Counted from the first letter of the stretch, positions 1-6,367 are shown. The stretch is DNA of 12,915 bases from SIG575 sp045643165 (GCA_045643165.1 JAZUKF010000060.1:1-12915), one strand, 5' to 3'. The notes: generated by a model from the sequence alone, not told the origin. A program made the numbers and translations.

Positions 1-1
1 A

Positions 2-184
2 AGATTTTTTACATGTCTGTTTCTGAGTTTTTTGCAGGGAATAGTTTCACTTTTTGCCGTAAACGCCATAGGCATGGTTACGGGATTGCATTTATCCATT
101 AATAAATTTACCGTAATCGCTTCGATAATCGGCGGTACACCTGCGGTAATAGGTATGACAATTCTTGATTTTTTATTCAAGTAA
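2..184 (+). CDS. bofA: BofA-family pro-sigmaK processing inhibitor, 3' part
   Basis: Only the last 60 codons are in the window and the start lies upstream. The frame is very hydrophobic, with a membrane segment, a short polar motif (VNAIG, then GLHLSIN) and a second hydrophobic stretch ending in DFLFK. This is the usual C-terminal pattern of BofA proteins. In B. subtilis BofA sits in the outer forespore membrane and holds the protease SpoIVFB inactive until pro-sigmaK must be cut. An Asn, an Asn 13 residues later and a Thr 3 further on (visible residues 21, 34, 37) have the same spacing as the Asn/Asn/Thr set I recall as important for inhibition in B. subtilis BofA. The gene ends just before a strong terminator, facing the PASTA kinase-like gene. 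Family membership is likely. Whether it controls a SpoIVFB here cannot be seen, since many Clostridia keep BofA-like proteins with a reduced sigmaK pathway. Confidence 0.8.
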   Translation, partial: RFFTCLFLSFLQGIVSLFAVNAIGMVTGLHLSINKFTVIASIIGGTPAVIGMTILDFLFK

Positions 185-188
185 ATAC

Positions 189-236
189 AAAAAGACGGTT
201 GTAAAAGAAATGTTTATCTTTTATAACCGTCTTTTT
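189..236. terminator. Bidirectional intrinsic terminator between convergent genes
   Basis: Two 20-base arms (189-208 and 217-236) pair along their whole length with one G-T wobble around an 8-base loop. The outer arms are AAAAAGACGGTT and AACCGTCTTTTT, so either strand gives a GC-containing stem followed by a T run. It lies 4 bases after the bofA stop and 30 bases beyond the stop of the left-running kinase-like gene, so it can end both transcripts. It closely resembles the hairpin at 6296-6343. Confidence 0.92.
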
Positions 237-266
237 CAGTTCAGTATTTCACAGTATTGAGTTTTA

Positions 267-2009
267 TTACCACCAACCGGGGAAATCGTCATCGGGATTT
301 TCCTCAGCCCCCGGTTCGGGAGTATCGTCGGAAACGGTTGTTTGTTCAGGTAATGTTGTGGTTGTAGTCTGAACCTCGTCCCAGACCTCCAACACAACCG
401 TAGCACCTTTTTGATATTCGGCATTCATATCGCAGGGACTCATACTGCTTATTGTGTTTGCGGCGTGTGTTCCGTCATTTTCTCTCATCCGGCTTGCCGT
501 TGAAACCCGGAAACCGATTTCTTCAAGTTTTGCTTTTGCTTCGTCAAAAGTTAATCCAACCACGTTAATGAGTTTGATTGATTTAGGTCCCTTGCTTACA
601 ACTACTCTGATAGCGGAACCTTTTTTGATACGTTCACCGCTTTCGGGATATTGGCTTATAATAAGACCTTTTTCATATTCATCGCTGTTTTCATATACAA
701 GTTCAAACTTAAAAAGGTCGCCGTAACTGTTTTTACGAAGTTCATATACCGCACCGATAAGAGAGGGAACGGGAATTGTTCCGTCGGTGTCTTCCGTTAA
801 AACAGGCTCCGTTGTTTTGTCGTTATCGGATTTATTTCCGCCTAATGCAAAAATTCCGATAATAACGGCAAGAACGATTACTATTGCACTGATGATAACA
901 ATAGTTTTCGTGTTGTTGTTTGCGGAGGATTTTTTGTTTTTCGGAATATATTTTTCTTCATCATCTCCGTCAAGGAAACTGACGGGAGTTTTACTGCTTT
1001 CTCTGGGAAGAACTGCCGTTGCTTCATCATCAAGTGAAAATGATGCACTGGGTGCGGCGGAAAGTTCCGCTCTCCATTGTTCCACGTTTTTTGTTCTGTC
1101 CTCAGGATAAATCTGTAAAGCATTGATAAGACCGTTAATAACATACGCAGGAAGCTGTTCCGCAAATTTTCCGGGAATCATCAATCTGTCATTTGTTACA
1201 CGCTGTGTTGAGTCAATGGGATCTGTTCCGATAAGTGCCCTGTACAGCACTGCCGCAAAGGCATAGATATCTGTCCACGGTCCCTGCTGACCTTCAAATC
1301 CGCATTGTTCTATTGCGGCATAACCGGTAAAAAGTTGTGAATTCAATTCGCTTTTTGATGTTCGTATTTCGCTGATACTGAAACCGCTGATACGAAGCTT
1401 TCCGTCAGGTCCGATTATCAGATTCGTGGGAGAAATACCTCTGTGAATAATACCGGATGTGTGGAGATTTCCCAGCGTGGAAAGGACAGGCATAAATAAA
1501 GGCCTTGCCTTTTCCCATGAAATATATCCTGTGGGAGTTCTCAAAAGATATTCACGAAGAGTAATTCCCTCAACATATTCTTCAATGGCGTATGCGGTAT
1601 TGTTTTCTTCAATAATATCCGTTACTTCAATCAAAGCGGAGAGACCGGTAAGCCGAAGAAGTTTTCTCCATAATTCCGTAAAACTTTGAAGACAGTCGGA
1701 ATAAACGTCTTCTTTGCCGGGATTAACGGTAACTTCAAGTTTGTTTTGTTCCCTTGAAGCAATGGCATCGGGCATAAACTCACGTATTACTACGGGAGAT
1801 TTTGCACTTAAATCCCAGCCCATATATGATGCACCGTCGCCGTTGTAATCAATAAGTTTTCCTACAAGGTATCTGTTTGCGATGGTACTGCGGATAGGTA
1901 AATACGGGGCAATTTGAGGAGAGTCGGCATGAAACCCGCAAAACGGACATTGTTTTTCTTCACCGATTTCTCTCATACAGCTCATACATAATTCGTCTGT
2001 ATTTATCAT
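267..2009 (-). CDS. Zinc-ribbon, membrane-anchored PASTA protein with a degenerate (pseudo)kinase domain
   Basis: The 580-residue protein opens with a zinc ribbon (Cys8, Cys11, Cys21, Cys24). A Hanks-type kinase fold follows at about 45-315, then an acidic linker, one membrane helix (about 369-391), two PASTA repeats (about 413-474 and 476-545) and a Thr/acidic tail ending PGWW. The topology is that of PrkC/Stk1 receptors, which sense cell-wall fragments and phosphorylate cytosolic targets. The active site is lost: the ATP-binding Lys is Arg76 (VIREF), HRD is HRG (Gly191, with Ser193 where Lys is usual), DFG is SGF (Ser208), and the glycine loop is irregular. Structural landmarks survive, including Asn196, an APE-like AAIEQ at 231-235, and Asp247. 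A regulatory pseudokinase is therefore likelier than an enzyme. The ATG has an AAGGTG site 6 bases upstream, and a good promoter lies 70-100 bases upstream. No other gene shares its transcript inside the window unless spoIIQ reads through. Confidence 0.93.
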   Translation of the reverse strand: MINTDELCMSCMREIGEEKQCPFCGFHADSPQIAPYLPIRSTIANRYLVGKLIDYNGDGASYMGWDLSAKSPVVIREFMPDAIASREQNKLEVTVNPGKEDVYSDCLQSFTELWRKLLRLTGLSALIEVTDIIEENNTAYAIEEYVEGITLREYLLRTPTGYISWEKARPLFMPVLSTLGNLHTSGIIHRGISPTNLIIGPDGKLRISGFSISEIRTSKSELNSQLFTGYAAIEQCGFEGQQGPWTDIYAFAAVLYRALIGTDPIDSTQRVTNDRLMIPGKFAEQLPAYVINGLINALQIYPEDRTKNVEQWRAELSAAPSASFSLDDEATAVLPRESSKTPVSFLDGDDEEKYIPKNKKSSANNNTKTIVIISAIVIVLAVIIGIFALGGNKSDNDKTTEPVLTEDTDGTIPVPSLIGAVYELRKNSYGDLFKFELVYENSDEYEKGLIISQYPESGERIKKGSAIRVVVSKGPKSIKLINVVGLTFDEAKAKLEEIGFRVSTASRMRENDGTHAANTISSMSPCDMNAEYQKGATVVLEVWDEVQTTTTTLPEQTTVSDDTPEPGAEENPDDDFPGWW

Positions 2010-2077
2010 AGAATCACCTTCTATTCTGACTCGATATCATAATTATATTACATAAAGATACCAATTTATACATATTT

Positions 2078-2106
2078 ATTTTATCAAAACAGAACTGTAA
2101 TGTCAA
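2078..2106 (-). promoter_or_regulatory. SigmaA-type promoter of the PASTA pseudokinase gene
   Basis: On the minus strand there is a perfect -35 TTGACA (2101-2106), a 17-base spacer, and TAAAAT (2078-2083) with a TGn extension directly before it. Transcription should start near 2071, giving a leader of about 60 bases. The quality of this vegetative promoter argues that the gene is expressed outside sporulation, unlike its neighbour spoIIQ. Confidence 0.8.
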
Positions 2107-2158
2107 GTTATAAAGGTGTTACAATACAATAACAAGCTGTATCAGAATTGTTAAAAGT

Positions 2159-2854
2159 TTAATTTTTGTCATTATTTCCGAGAAAATCCATGGGATCTTT
2201 ATATTTTCCGTCTTTTTTTATTTCGATATGGAGATGTATTCCGTCTTTGATTTCCGAAGGAATTTCTCCCACCTTGCCGATCACAGTTCCTTTTTCGATA
2301 AAATCATTTGCGTTCGGAACAGTACCTTTTTTCAGTCCGCAATATCTTGCCACAATTCCGTTACCGTGGTCAATTTCCACAATCGTTCCCCAAAGAGAAC
2401 TGTTATATATGGCGAGAACCGCACCGGAGCGCATGGCTTTTACATCTTCGTCTTTACTGCATTTGAAGTCTATTCCGTTATGAACACGCCAATCGTTGAG
2501 TGTTTTTGATTTTACGGGAGCACCGTCGCTGAAATCGGCGGTTATTTCTTTACCTACGGGAAAAATAAAGTCCTCATTGTTGACAATATCAATTTTTTCC
2601 GTTGTTTGTTCTTTACTTCTGTTATCCGCAATGCCCGTAACATCCTCTGCTACTTTTTGCGTAGAACGTTCAACCGTTACGGATTCCTTCGTTATCTTTT
2701 CGGTAATGTTTTCAATTTGTTTCGTTAAAATCCTGTTTACTCTTATTGCTCCTAAAATTCCGATTGATAAAGCCACGATGCAAACAGAAATCGAAATAAT
2801 AAAGTTTTTTGATTTAAAATATTTTTTTACATTCTCTTTAAGAGTCTTATCCAT
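2159..2854 (-). CDS. spoIIQ: SpoIIQ-like M23 (LytM) peptidase, membrane-anchored
   Basis: The 231-residue protein has a short basic cytoplasmic N-terminus, one membrane helix (about 17-38), a charged and probably extended stalk (about 40-95), and an M23/LytM domain at about 97-225. Both metal-site motifs are present: His125-x3-Asp129 (HNGID) and His207-x-His209 (HLHIE). SpoIIQ is made in the forespore and binds SpoIIIAH across the intermembrane space during engulfment. B. subtilis SpoIIQ lacks a complete zinc site, whereas clostridial forms tend to keep it, so this copy should be able to bind zinc and may cleave peptidoglycan. The short size, single N-terminal helix, the segment before HNGID (SKTLNDWRV) and the forespore-type promoter favour SpoIIQ over a general cell-wall hydrolase, but other M23 envelope proteins remain possible. 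The ATG is preceded by an AAAGGA site. No strong terminator separates it from the next gene on this strand. Confidence 0.75.
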   Translation of the reverse strand: MDKTLKENVKKYFKSKNFIISISVCIVALSIGILGAIRVNRILTKQIENITEKITKESVTVERSTQKVAEDVTGIADNRSKEQTTEKIDIVNNEDFIFPVGKEITADFSDGAPVKSKTLNDWRVHNGIDFKCSKDEDVKAMRSGAVLAIYNSSLWGTIVEIDHGNGIVARYCGLKKGTVPNANDFIEKGTVIGKVGEIPSEIKDGIHLHIEIKKDGKYKDPMDFLGNNDKN

Positions 2855-2890
2855 TTTTACTTTCCTTTCTGACTGTGTAATTACTTTATA

Positions 2891-2920
2891 TATTTTTGAC
2901 TGTAAAATTAAAGATTATGC
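2891..2920 (-). promoter_or_regulatory. Candidate sigmaF/sigmaG-type promoter of spoIIQ
   Basis: On the minus strand GCATA (2916-2920) fits the GYWTA -35 of forespore sigma factors. After 15 bases GTCAAAAATA (2891-2900) fits the GGNRANANTW -10 at all specified positions except the second G. A start near 2884 would leave a leader of about 30 bases before the spoIIQ ATG. No convincing sigmaA promoter is seen in this interval on this strand. The match is short and the region is AT-rich, so this is tentative. Confidence 0.5.
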
Positions 2921-2950
2921 AGTATTTTTTGCCTTAAAAACTGAATACTG
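2920..2950. repeat. 7-base inverted repeat upstream of spoIIQ
   Basis: CAGTATT (2920-2926) and AATACTG (2944-2950) are perfect inverted copies with 17 bases between them. They sit directly upstream of the candidate spoIIQ -35 element, in the spacer shared with lexA. The repeat could be an operator, but arms this short also arise by chance in AT-rich DNA. Confidence 0.35.
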
Positions 2951-2998
2951 TAAATGAAAACAGCAATAAATTATGCGAAAAATGAAGAAAAATAAGAA

Positions 2999-3040
2999 TT
3001 TTTGCAGAAAAAACAAACAAATGTTTGCTTTTTGCGGAAA
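2999..3040. repeat. 12-base direct repeat flanking the first LexA box
   Basis: TTTTTGCAGAAA (2999-3010) recurs as TTTTTGCGGAAA (3029-3040), 11 of 12 bases identical and offset by 30 bases, with LexA box 1 between the copies. The second copy falls in the lexA promoter spacer. It may be a binding site for another regulator or a chance match of a low-complexity sequence. Confidence 0.35.
3014..3027. promoter_or_regulatory. LexA box 1
   Basis: CAAACAAATGTTTG is a perfect palindrome around a 2-base centre. It matches the Gram-positive SOS box CGAACRNRYGTTYG at 13 of 14 positions. It overlaps the lexA -35 element, so bound LexA would block RNA polymerase. Confidence 0.85.
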
Positions 3041-3053
3041 TATGTGTTACAAT
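3025..3053 (+). promoter_or_regulatory. lexA promoter
   Basis: A weak -35 TTGCTT (3025-3030), a 17-base spacer, and TACAAT (3048-3053) preceded by TGT give an extended -10 promoter. The expected start, near 3060, lies inside LexA box 2, and the -35 overlaps LexA box 1. Autorepression is therefore expected, with induction after DNA damage. The transcript should also carry the MATE gene. Confidence 0.75.
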
Positions 3054-3056
3054 AAC

Positions 3057-3070
3057 TAAACAAATGTTTG
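3057..3070. promoter_or_regulatory. LexA box 2
   Basis: TAAACAAATGTTTG shares 13 of 14 bases with box 1 and fits the Gram-positive consensus at 12 of 14. It covers the predicted transcription start. The centres of the two boxes are 43 bp apart, about four helical turns, so two dimers would lie on the same DNA face. Confidence 0.8.
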
Positions 3071-3098
3071 TAAAAGACATTCTGAAAGGATGAAAATA

Positions 3099-3689
3099 AT
3101 GAACTCTATAAGTGCAACTCAAAAGAAAATATATGAATTTCTTGTTGAACGCTCGCAAAACGGTGTGCCTCCGTCGGTGAGGGAGATCTGTGCGGCGGTG
3201 GGGTTGAAATCCACTTCTTCCGTTCAGGCAAATCTTGATGCTCTTGAGGAAGCGGGATATATTTCAAGGGATCCTCTGCTTAAACGGTCAATCAGGATTT
3301 GCGGTCAGGAGGAAAATGTTACTCATGTTCCTCTTTTGGGAACGGTTACCGCAGGTATGCCCATCCTTGCCGTTGAGCAGATCGAGGCTTATATTCCCTA
3401 TTCCGGTTATGTTTCGGCTGATAAACCTGTTTTTGCTCTGCGTGTAAAGGGAGAAAGTATGATAAATGCCGGAATTCTTGACGGTGATATTATTTTTGCC
3501 GAAAAAACTCCTGCGGCGGCAAACGGTGAAATTGTTATTGCCATGATCGAGGATGAGGCAACTGTAAAAAGATTTTATAAAGAGGACGGTCATTTTCGCC
3601 TTCAACCGGAGAACGATGCCTTTGAGCCGATAATTTGCGACGAGGTCGTTATTTTGGGAAAAGTTGTGGCGGTATTAAGGTATTTATAA
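3099..3689 (+). CDS. lexA: LexA, SOS-response repressor
   Basis: The 196-residue protein has the standard LexA plan: an N-terminal winged helix-turn-helix (about 1-65, with PPSVREICAAVGLKS as the recognition region), a short hinge, then the self-cleaving S24 domain. The cleavage site is Ala85-Gly86 (GTVTAG), the nucleophile is Ser120 (GESM) and the general base is Lys157. It represses DNA-damage genes until RecA filaments trigger its autocleavage. The start at 3099 is chosen because the AAAGGA site at 3085-3090 is 8 bases away. An in-frame ATG three codons earlier (3090) overlaps that site and is unlikely to be used. Two LexA boxes flank its promoter. Its stop codon overlaps the start of the following MATE gene. 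Confidence 0.96.
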   Translation: MNSISATQKKIYEFLVERSQNGVPPSVREICAAVGLKSTSSVQANLDALEEAGYISRDPLLKRSIRICGQEENVTHVPLLGTVTAGMPILAVEQIEAYIPYSGYVSADKPVFALRVKGESMINAGILDGDIIFAEKTPAAANGEIVIAMIEDEATVKRFYKEDGHFRLQPENDAFEPIICDEVVILGKVVAVLRYL

Positions 3690-5092
3690 TGGATAAAATC
3701 AGAACATATTTAGGTGATAAAGCGTTTTGGAAGATAACTTTGACGCTTGCACTCCCTATTGCACTTCAAAATCTTCTTACAAGTTCATTGACACTTGTCG
3801 ATACGATTATGGTGGGTCAGTTGGGAGATGTTTATCTTTCATCTGTAGGAATGGCAGGTCAATGGAGTTGGCTGATGAGTTTATTCCTTTTCGGAACCTG
3901 TTCGGGACTTTCCGTGCTTGTTTCACAGTACTGGGGAGTAGGTGACGAAAAAAGAATAAAAAAAGTCATGGGACTTGCACTTGTTATAACAATATTGTTT
4001 TCCGTGATATTTGCGGCAGTGGGATTTGTTTCTCCTCAAACGGTAATCGGGATTTTCAATAAAACTCCGGCGGTTATTAAAGCCGGTTCGGATTATTTGA
4101 AAATTGCCGTTTTGTCGTATCCTGCTTTGGCGTTAAATCTTTGTCTTTCTGCGGTGCTTCGTTCAACGGAGGAAGTTAAAATTCCCATGTATTCCGCATT
4201 TATATCAACGGTTTTAAACTGTTTTATGAACTATTCTCTGATTTTCGGTAAATTCGGTTTCCCGGAAATGGGAATAAAGGGTGCGGCGGTGGCAACCTGC
4301 ATTTCATCCTGGGCGGGAGTTTTATTTATAATTATTATTTCCGCTGTGAAGAAAAAGATTATCATAGGGGGAATTAAAGATGTTTTCTCCTTTGAGAAAG
4401 AAATTTTTTCTTTGTTTATGCAGAAGGCTTCACCCGTAATTCTAAATGAAACTATATGGTCGTTGGGAACATTCCTTATAAATGTAATGTACGGTCATCT
4501 GGGATATGAAAAATATGCCGCCATTACCATTCTCAAAACATTCAATGATATTTCATACGTGTTCTTTATCGGTCTTTGCAATGCCTGTTGTGTTATTGTG
4601 GGTAAACATATCGGTGCCGGAGAACTTGAAAAGGGATATGTTGATGCAAGAAGATTTGCTGTCAACATTCCTCTTATTTCTGTGGGCGTAGGTGCATTGA
4701 TAGTTGTTTTCAGATATCAGCTTGTTAATTTGTTTAATCTTTCCGGAAATCTTACTCCTTTGACACAATCATGTGCGGTGGGAATAATGCTTGCGGTAGG
4801 GATTGAATTAACATTAAAAAATGTGGGATACATACAAATCGTGGGAATACTTCGTTCCGGAGGAGATACCATGACGGGTATGAAATATGATATATCCTCG
4901 CTGTGGCTTTTATCCGTTCCGCTGACATATCTGGCGGCGTTTGTGTTTAAACTGCCTTTCGTTGCGGTATATGTAATCATGCTGTTGTCGGAGGATTTGC
5001 CTAAAGCAATTCTCTGCGTAAGAAGATTTGTTTCAAAGAAATGGATTATGCCTGTTACGGATGAGGGAAAAAATGCCTTAAAAAATGGATAG
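3689..5092 (+). CDS. MATE-family multidrug/organic-cation efflux transporter, coupled to lexA
   Basis: The 467-residue protein has about twelve membrane helices in two similar halves, as in MATE transporters, which exchange Na+ or H+ for drugs or other organic compounds. Family-type landmarks are the first helix (ALPIALQNLLTSSLTLVD), VSQYWGVGDEKRIKKV at about 78-93, the LRSTEEVKIPMYSAF loop after helix 4-5, the matching ILRSGGDTMTGMKYD in the second half (about 387-401), and acidic residues in helices such as Glu253 and Glu373. The start is set at the ATG in TAATG, so it overlaps the lexA stop by one base. An upstream in-frame ATG at 3635 would lie deep inside lexA and has no good ribosome binding site. 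The coupling makes it an SOS-regulated gene by position, like dinF after lexA in E. coli. The sequence looks closer to general clostridial MATE proteins than to DinF itself, and the substrate is unknown. Confidence 0.93.
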   Translation: MDKIRTYLGDKAFWKITLTLALPIALQNLLTSSLTLVDTIMVGQLGDVYLSSVGMAGQWSWLMSLFLFGTCSGLSVLVSQYWGVGDEKRIKKVMGLALVITILFSVIFAAVGFVSPQTVIGIFNKTPAVIKAGSDYLKIAVLSYPALALNLCLSAVLRSTEEVKIPMYSAFISTVLNCFMNYSLIFGKFGFPEMGIKGAAVATCISSWAGVLFIIIISAVKKKIIIGGIKDVFSFEKEIFSLFMQKASPVILNETIWSLGTFLINVMYGHLGYEKYAAITILKTFNDISYVFFIGLCNACCVIVGKHIGAGELEKGYVDARRFAVNIPLISVGVGALIVVFRYQLVNLFNLSGNLTPLTQSCAVGIMLAVGIELTLKNVGYIQIVGILRSGGDTMTGMKYDISSLWLLSVPLTYLAAFVFKLPFVAVYVIMLLSEDLPKAILCVRRFVSKKWIMPVTDEGKNALKNG

Positions 5093-5103
5093 ATTTAACT
5101 ATC
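5088..5103 (+). terminator. Weak candidate terminator after the MATE gene
   Basis: GATAG (5088-5092, containing the stop codon) pairs with CTATC (5099-5103) around a 6-base loop and is followed by TGTTTTCT. The stem is only five base pairs and AT-rich, so it would terminate poorly. No better terminator is present between the MATE and gap genes, so some readthrough into gap is possible. Confidence 0.3.
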
Positions 5104-5135
5104 TGTTTTCTATTATGATTTTAAAATTTATGCAC

Positions 5136-5154
5136 TTTAACAAAATTAGTTAAA
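5136..5154. repeat. Small inverted repeat upstream of the gap promoter
   Basis: TTTAAC (5136-5141) and GTTAAA (5149-5154) are inverted around 7 bases, about 16 bases upstream of the gap -35. It could be an operator. The half-site order is opposite to a Rex site, and the AT-rich context makes a chance origin plausible. Confidence 0.3.
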
Positions 5155-5169
5155 ATAATAACAAAATAG

Positions 5170-5198
5170 TTGCATAAAAAAGAAAAAAGGGCTAAAAT
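5170..5198 (+). promoter_or_regulatory. Likely gap promoter
   Basis: TTGCAT (5170-5175), 17 bases, TAAAAT (5193-5198). The -10 is good and the -35 matches only its TTG. An expected start near 5205 leaves a short leader of about 25 bases containing the strong GGAGGT site. The A-rich stretch upstream could act as an UP element, as is common at highly expressed genes. Confidence 0.6.
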
Positions 5199-5230
5199 AG
5201 TACAGATAAAATATTTTGGAGGTAATCAAA

Positions 5231-6268
5231 ATGTCAGTTAAAGTTGCAATTAACGGATTCGGTCGTATAGGCCGTCTTGCTTTCAGACAGATGTTCGGTG
5301 CAGAAGGTTATGAAATCGTTGCTATCAACGATCTTACAAAACCCTCAATGCTCGCTCATCTTCTCAAGTATGATACAGCACAGGGCGGTTATTGCGGAAG
5401 AATCGGCGAAGGACTTCACACAGTTAGTGCTGATGATGAAGCAAACACAATCACAGTAGACGGAAAAACTCTTAAAATCTATGCAGAGAAAGATGCTAAG
5501 GATCTTCCCTGGGGAGAAATCGGTGTTGACGTTGTTCTCGAATGTACAGGTTTCTATACCTCAAAAGAGAAGAGCATGGCTCATATCAATGCAGGTGCTA
5601 AGAAAGTTGTTATTTCCGCTCCCGCAGGCAATGACCTTAAAACAATCGTTTTCTCAGTAAATAATGATACTCTTACAGCAGACGATCAGATTATTTCTGC
5701 CGCTTCCTGTACAACAAACTGTCTTGCCCCCATGGCTAAGGCTCTTAATGATTATGCCGCAATTCAGAGTGGTATCATGTCAACGATTCATGCTTACACA
5801 GGCGATCAGATGATTCTTGACGGTCCTCACAGAAAGGGCGACCTCAGAAGAGCAAGAGCCGGTGCCGCAAACATTGTTCCTAACTCAACAGGTGCTGCAA
5901 AAGCTATCGGACTTGTTATTCCCGAACTTAACGGCAAACTTATCGGTTCTGCACAGAGAGTTCCCGTTCCCACAGGTTCTACAACAATTCTTACTGCAGT
6001 TGTTAAGGGCAAGGACGTAACTAAGGAAGGCATCAATGCTGCTATGAAAGCTGCTGCAAGCGAATCCTTCGGTTATAATGAGGAACAAATCGTTTCTTCC
6101 GATGTTATCGGTATGAGATACGGTTCTCTCTTTGATGCAACTCAGACAATGGTTAGTCAGATTTCCGATGACCTTTATGAAGTACAGGTTGTTTCCTGGT
6201 ATGATAATGAAAATTCTTACACAAGCCAGATGGTAAGAACAATCAAATATTTTGCAGAACTTGCATAA
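5231..6268 (+). CDS. gap: Glyceraldehyde-3-phosphate dehydrogenase, type I
   Basis: The 345-residue cytosolic glycolytic enzyme oxidises and phosphorylates glyceraldehyde 3-phosphate to 1,3-bisphosphoglycerate with NAD+. The Rossmann motif NGFGRIGR is at 8-15, and Asp34 (INDL) marks NAD preference. The active-site block SAASCTTNCLAP carries the thiol Cys160, His187 (STIHAYT) is the catalytic base, and the C-terminal WYDNENSY block is intact. The start is set at the ATG 7 bases after GGAGGT. A TTG five codons earlier lies over the ribosome binding site and is not credible. The gene stands alone between its own promoter and a strong terminator, with no pgk or tpi beside it. Its codon choice (many GCT, GTT, CTT and ACA) differs from its neighbours and suits high expression. 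Confidence 0.97.
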   Translation: MSVKVAINGFGRIGRLAFRQMFGAEGYEIVAINDLTKPSMLAHLLKYDTAQGGYCGRIGEGLHTVSADDEANTITVDGKTLKIYAEKDAKDLPWGEIGVDVVLECTGFYTSKEKSMAHINAGAKKVVISAPAGNDLKTIVFSVNNDTLTADDQIISAASCTTNCLAPMAKALNDYAAIQSGIMSTIHAYTGDQMILDGPHRKGDLRRARAGAANIVPNSTGAAKAIGLVIPELNGKLIGSAQRVPVPTGSTTILTAVVKGKDVTKEGINAAMKAAASESFGYNEEQIVSSDVIGMRYGSLFDATQTMVSQISDDLYEVQVVSWYDNENSYTSQMVRTIKYFAELA

Positions 6269-6295
6269 TCGGAATTTTATAATTTAATTATGATT

Positions 6296-6343
6296 AAAAA
6301 GACGGTTTCAGAAAGAGATTTATCTTTTTGAAACCGTCTTTTT
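6296..6343 (+). terminator. Strong intrinsic terminator after gap
   Basis: Arms of 21 bases (6296-6316 and 6323-6343) pair throughout except for one G-T wobble, with a 6-base loop, ending CCGTCTTTTT. It begins 27 bases after the gap stop. The outer 12 bases of both arms are identical to those of the terminator at 189-236, and both elements are 48 bases long. It would work in either direction. Confidence 0.92.
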
Positions 6344-6367
6344 CTGCAAAAAAATAATAAAAATCTG

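Noticed and set aside
2496..2957. Right-running 153-codon open frame opposite spoIIQ
   Set aside because: It is the complement of the spoIIQ stalk and promoter region, lacks a ribosome binding site and shows no family motif. It is a shadow frame.
3635..3689. Earlier start for the MATE gene inside lexA
   Set aside because: It adds 18 polar residues not typical of MATE proteins and has no suitable ribosome binding site. The TAATG junction is the natural coupled start.
3689..5092. Naming the MATE gene dinF
   Set aside because: The position after lexA matches E. coli dinF, but the protein does not read as DinF subfamily and this cannot be settled without a tree.
5136..5154. Rex-type redox operator before gap
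   Set aside because: A Rex site reads TTGTTAA...TTAACAA. Here the half-sites are in the opposite order, and only a 6-base AT-rich inverted repeat remains.
5216..5230. TTG start five codons upstream for gap
   Set aside because: It overlaps the GGAGGT site that serves the ATG at 5231, and GAPDH proteins begin with the VKVAINGFGRIGR block right after that ATG.
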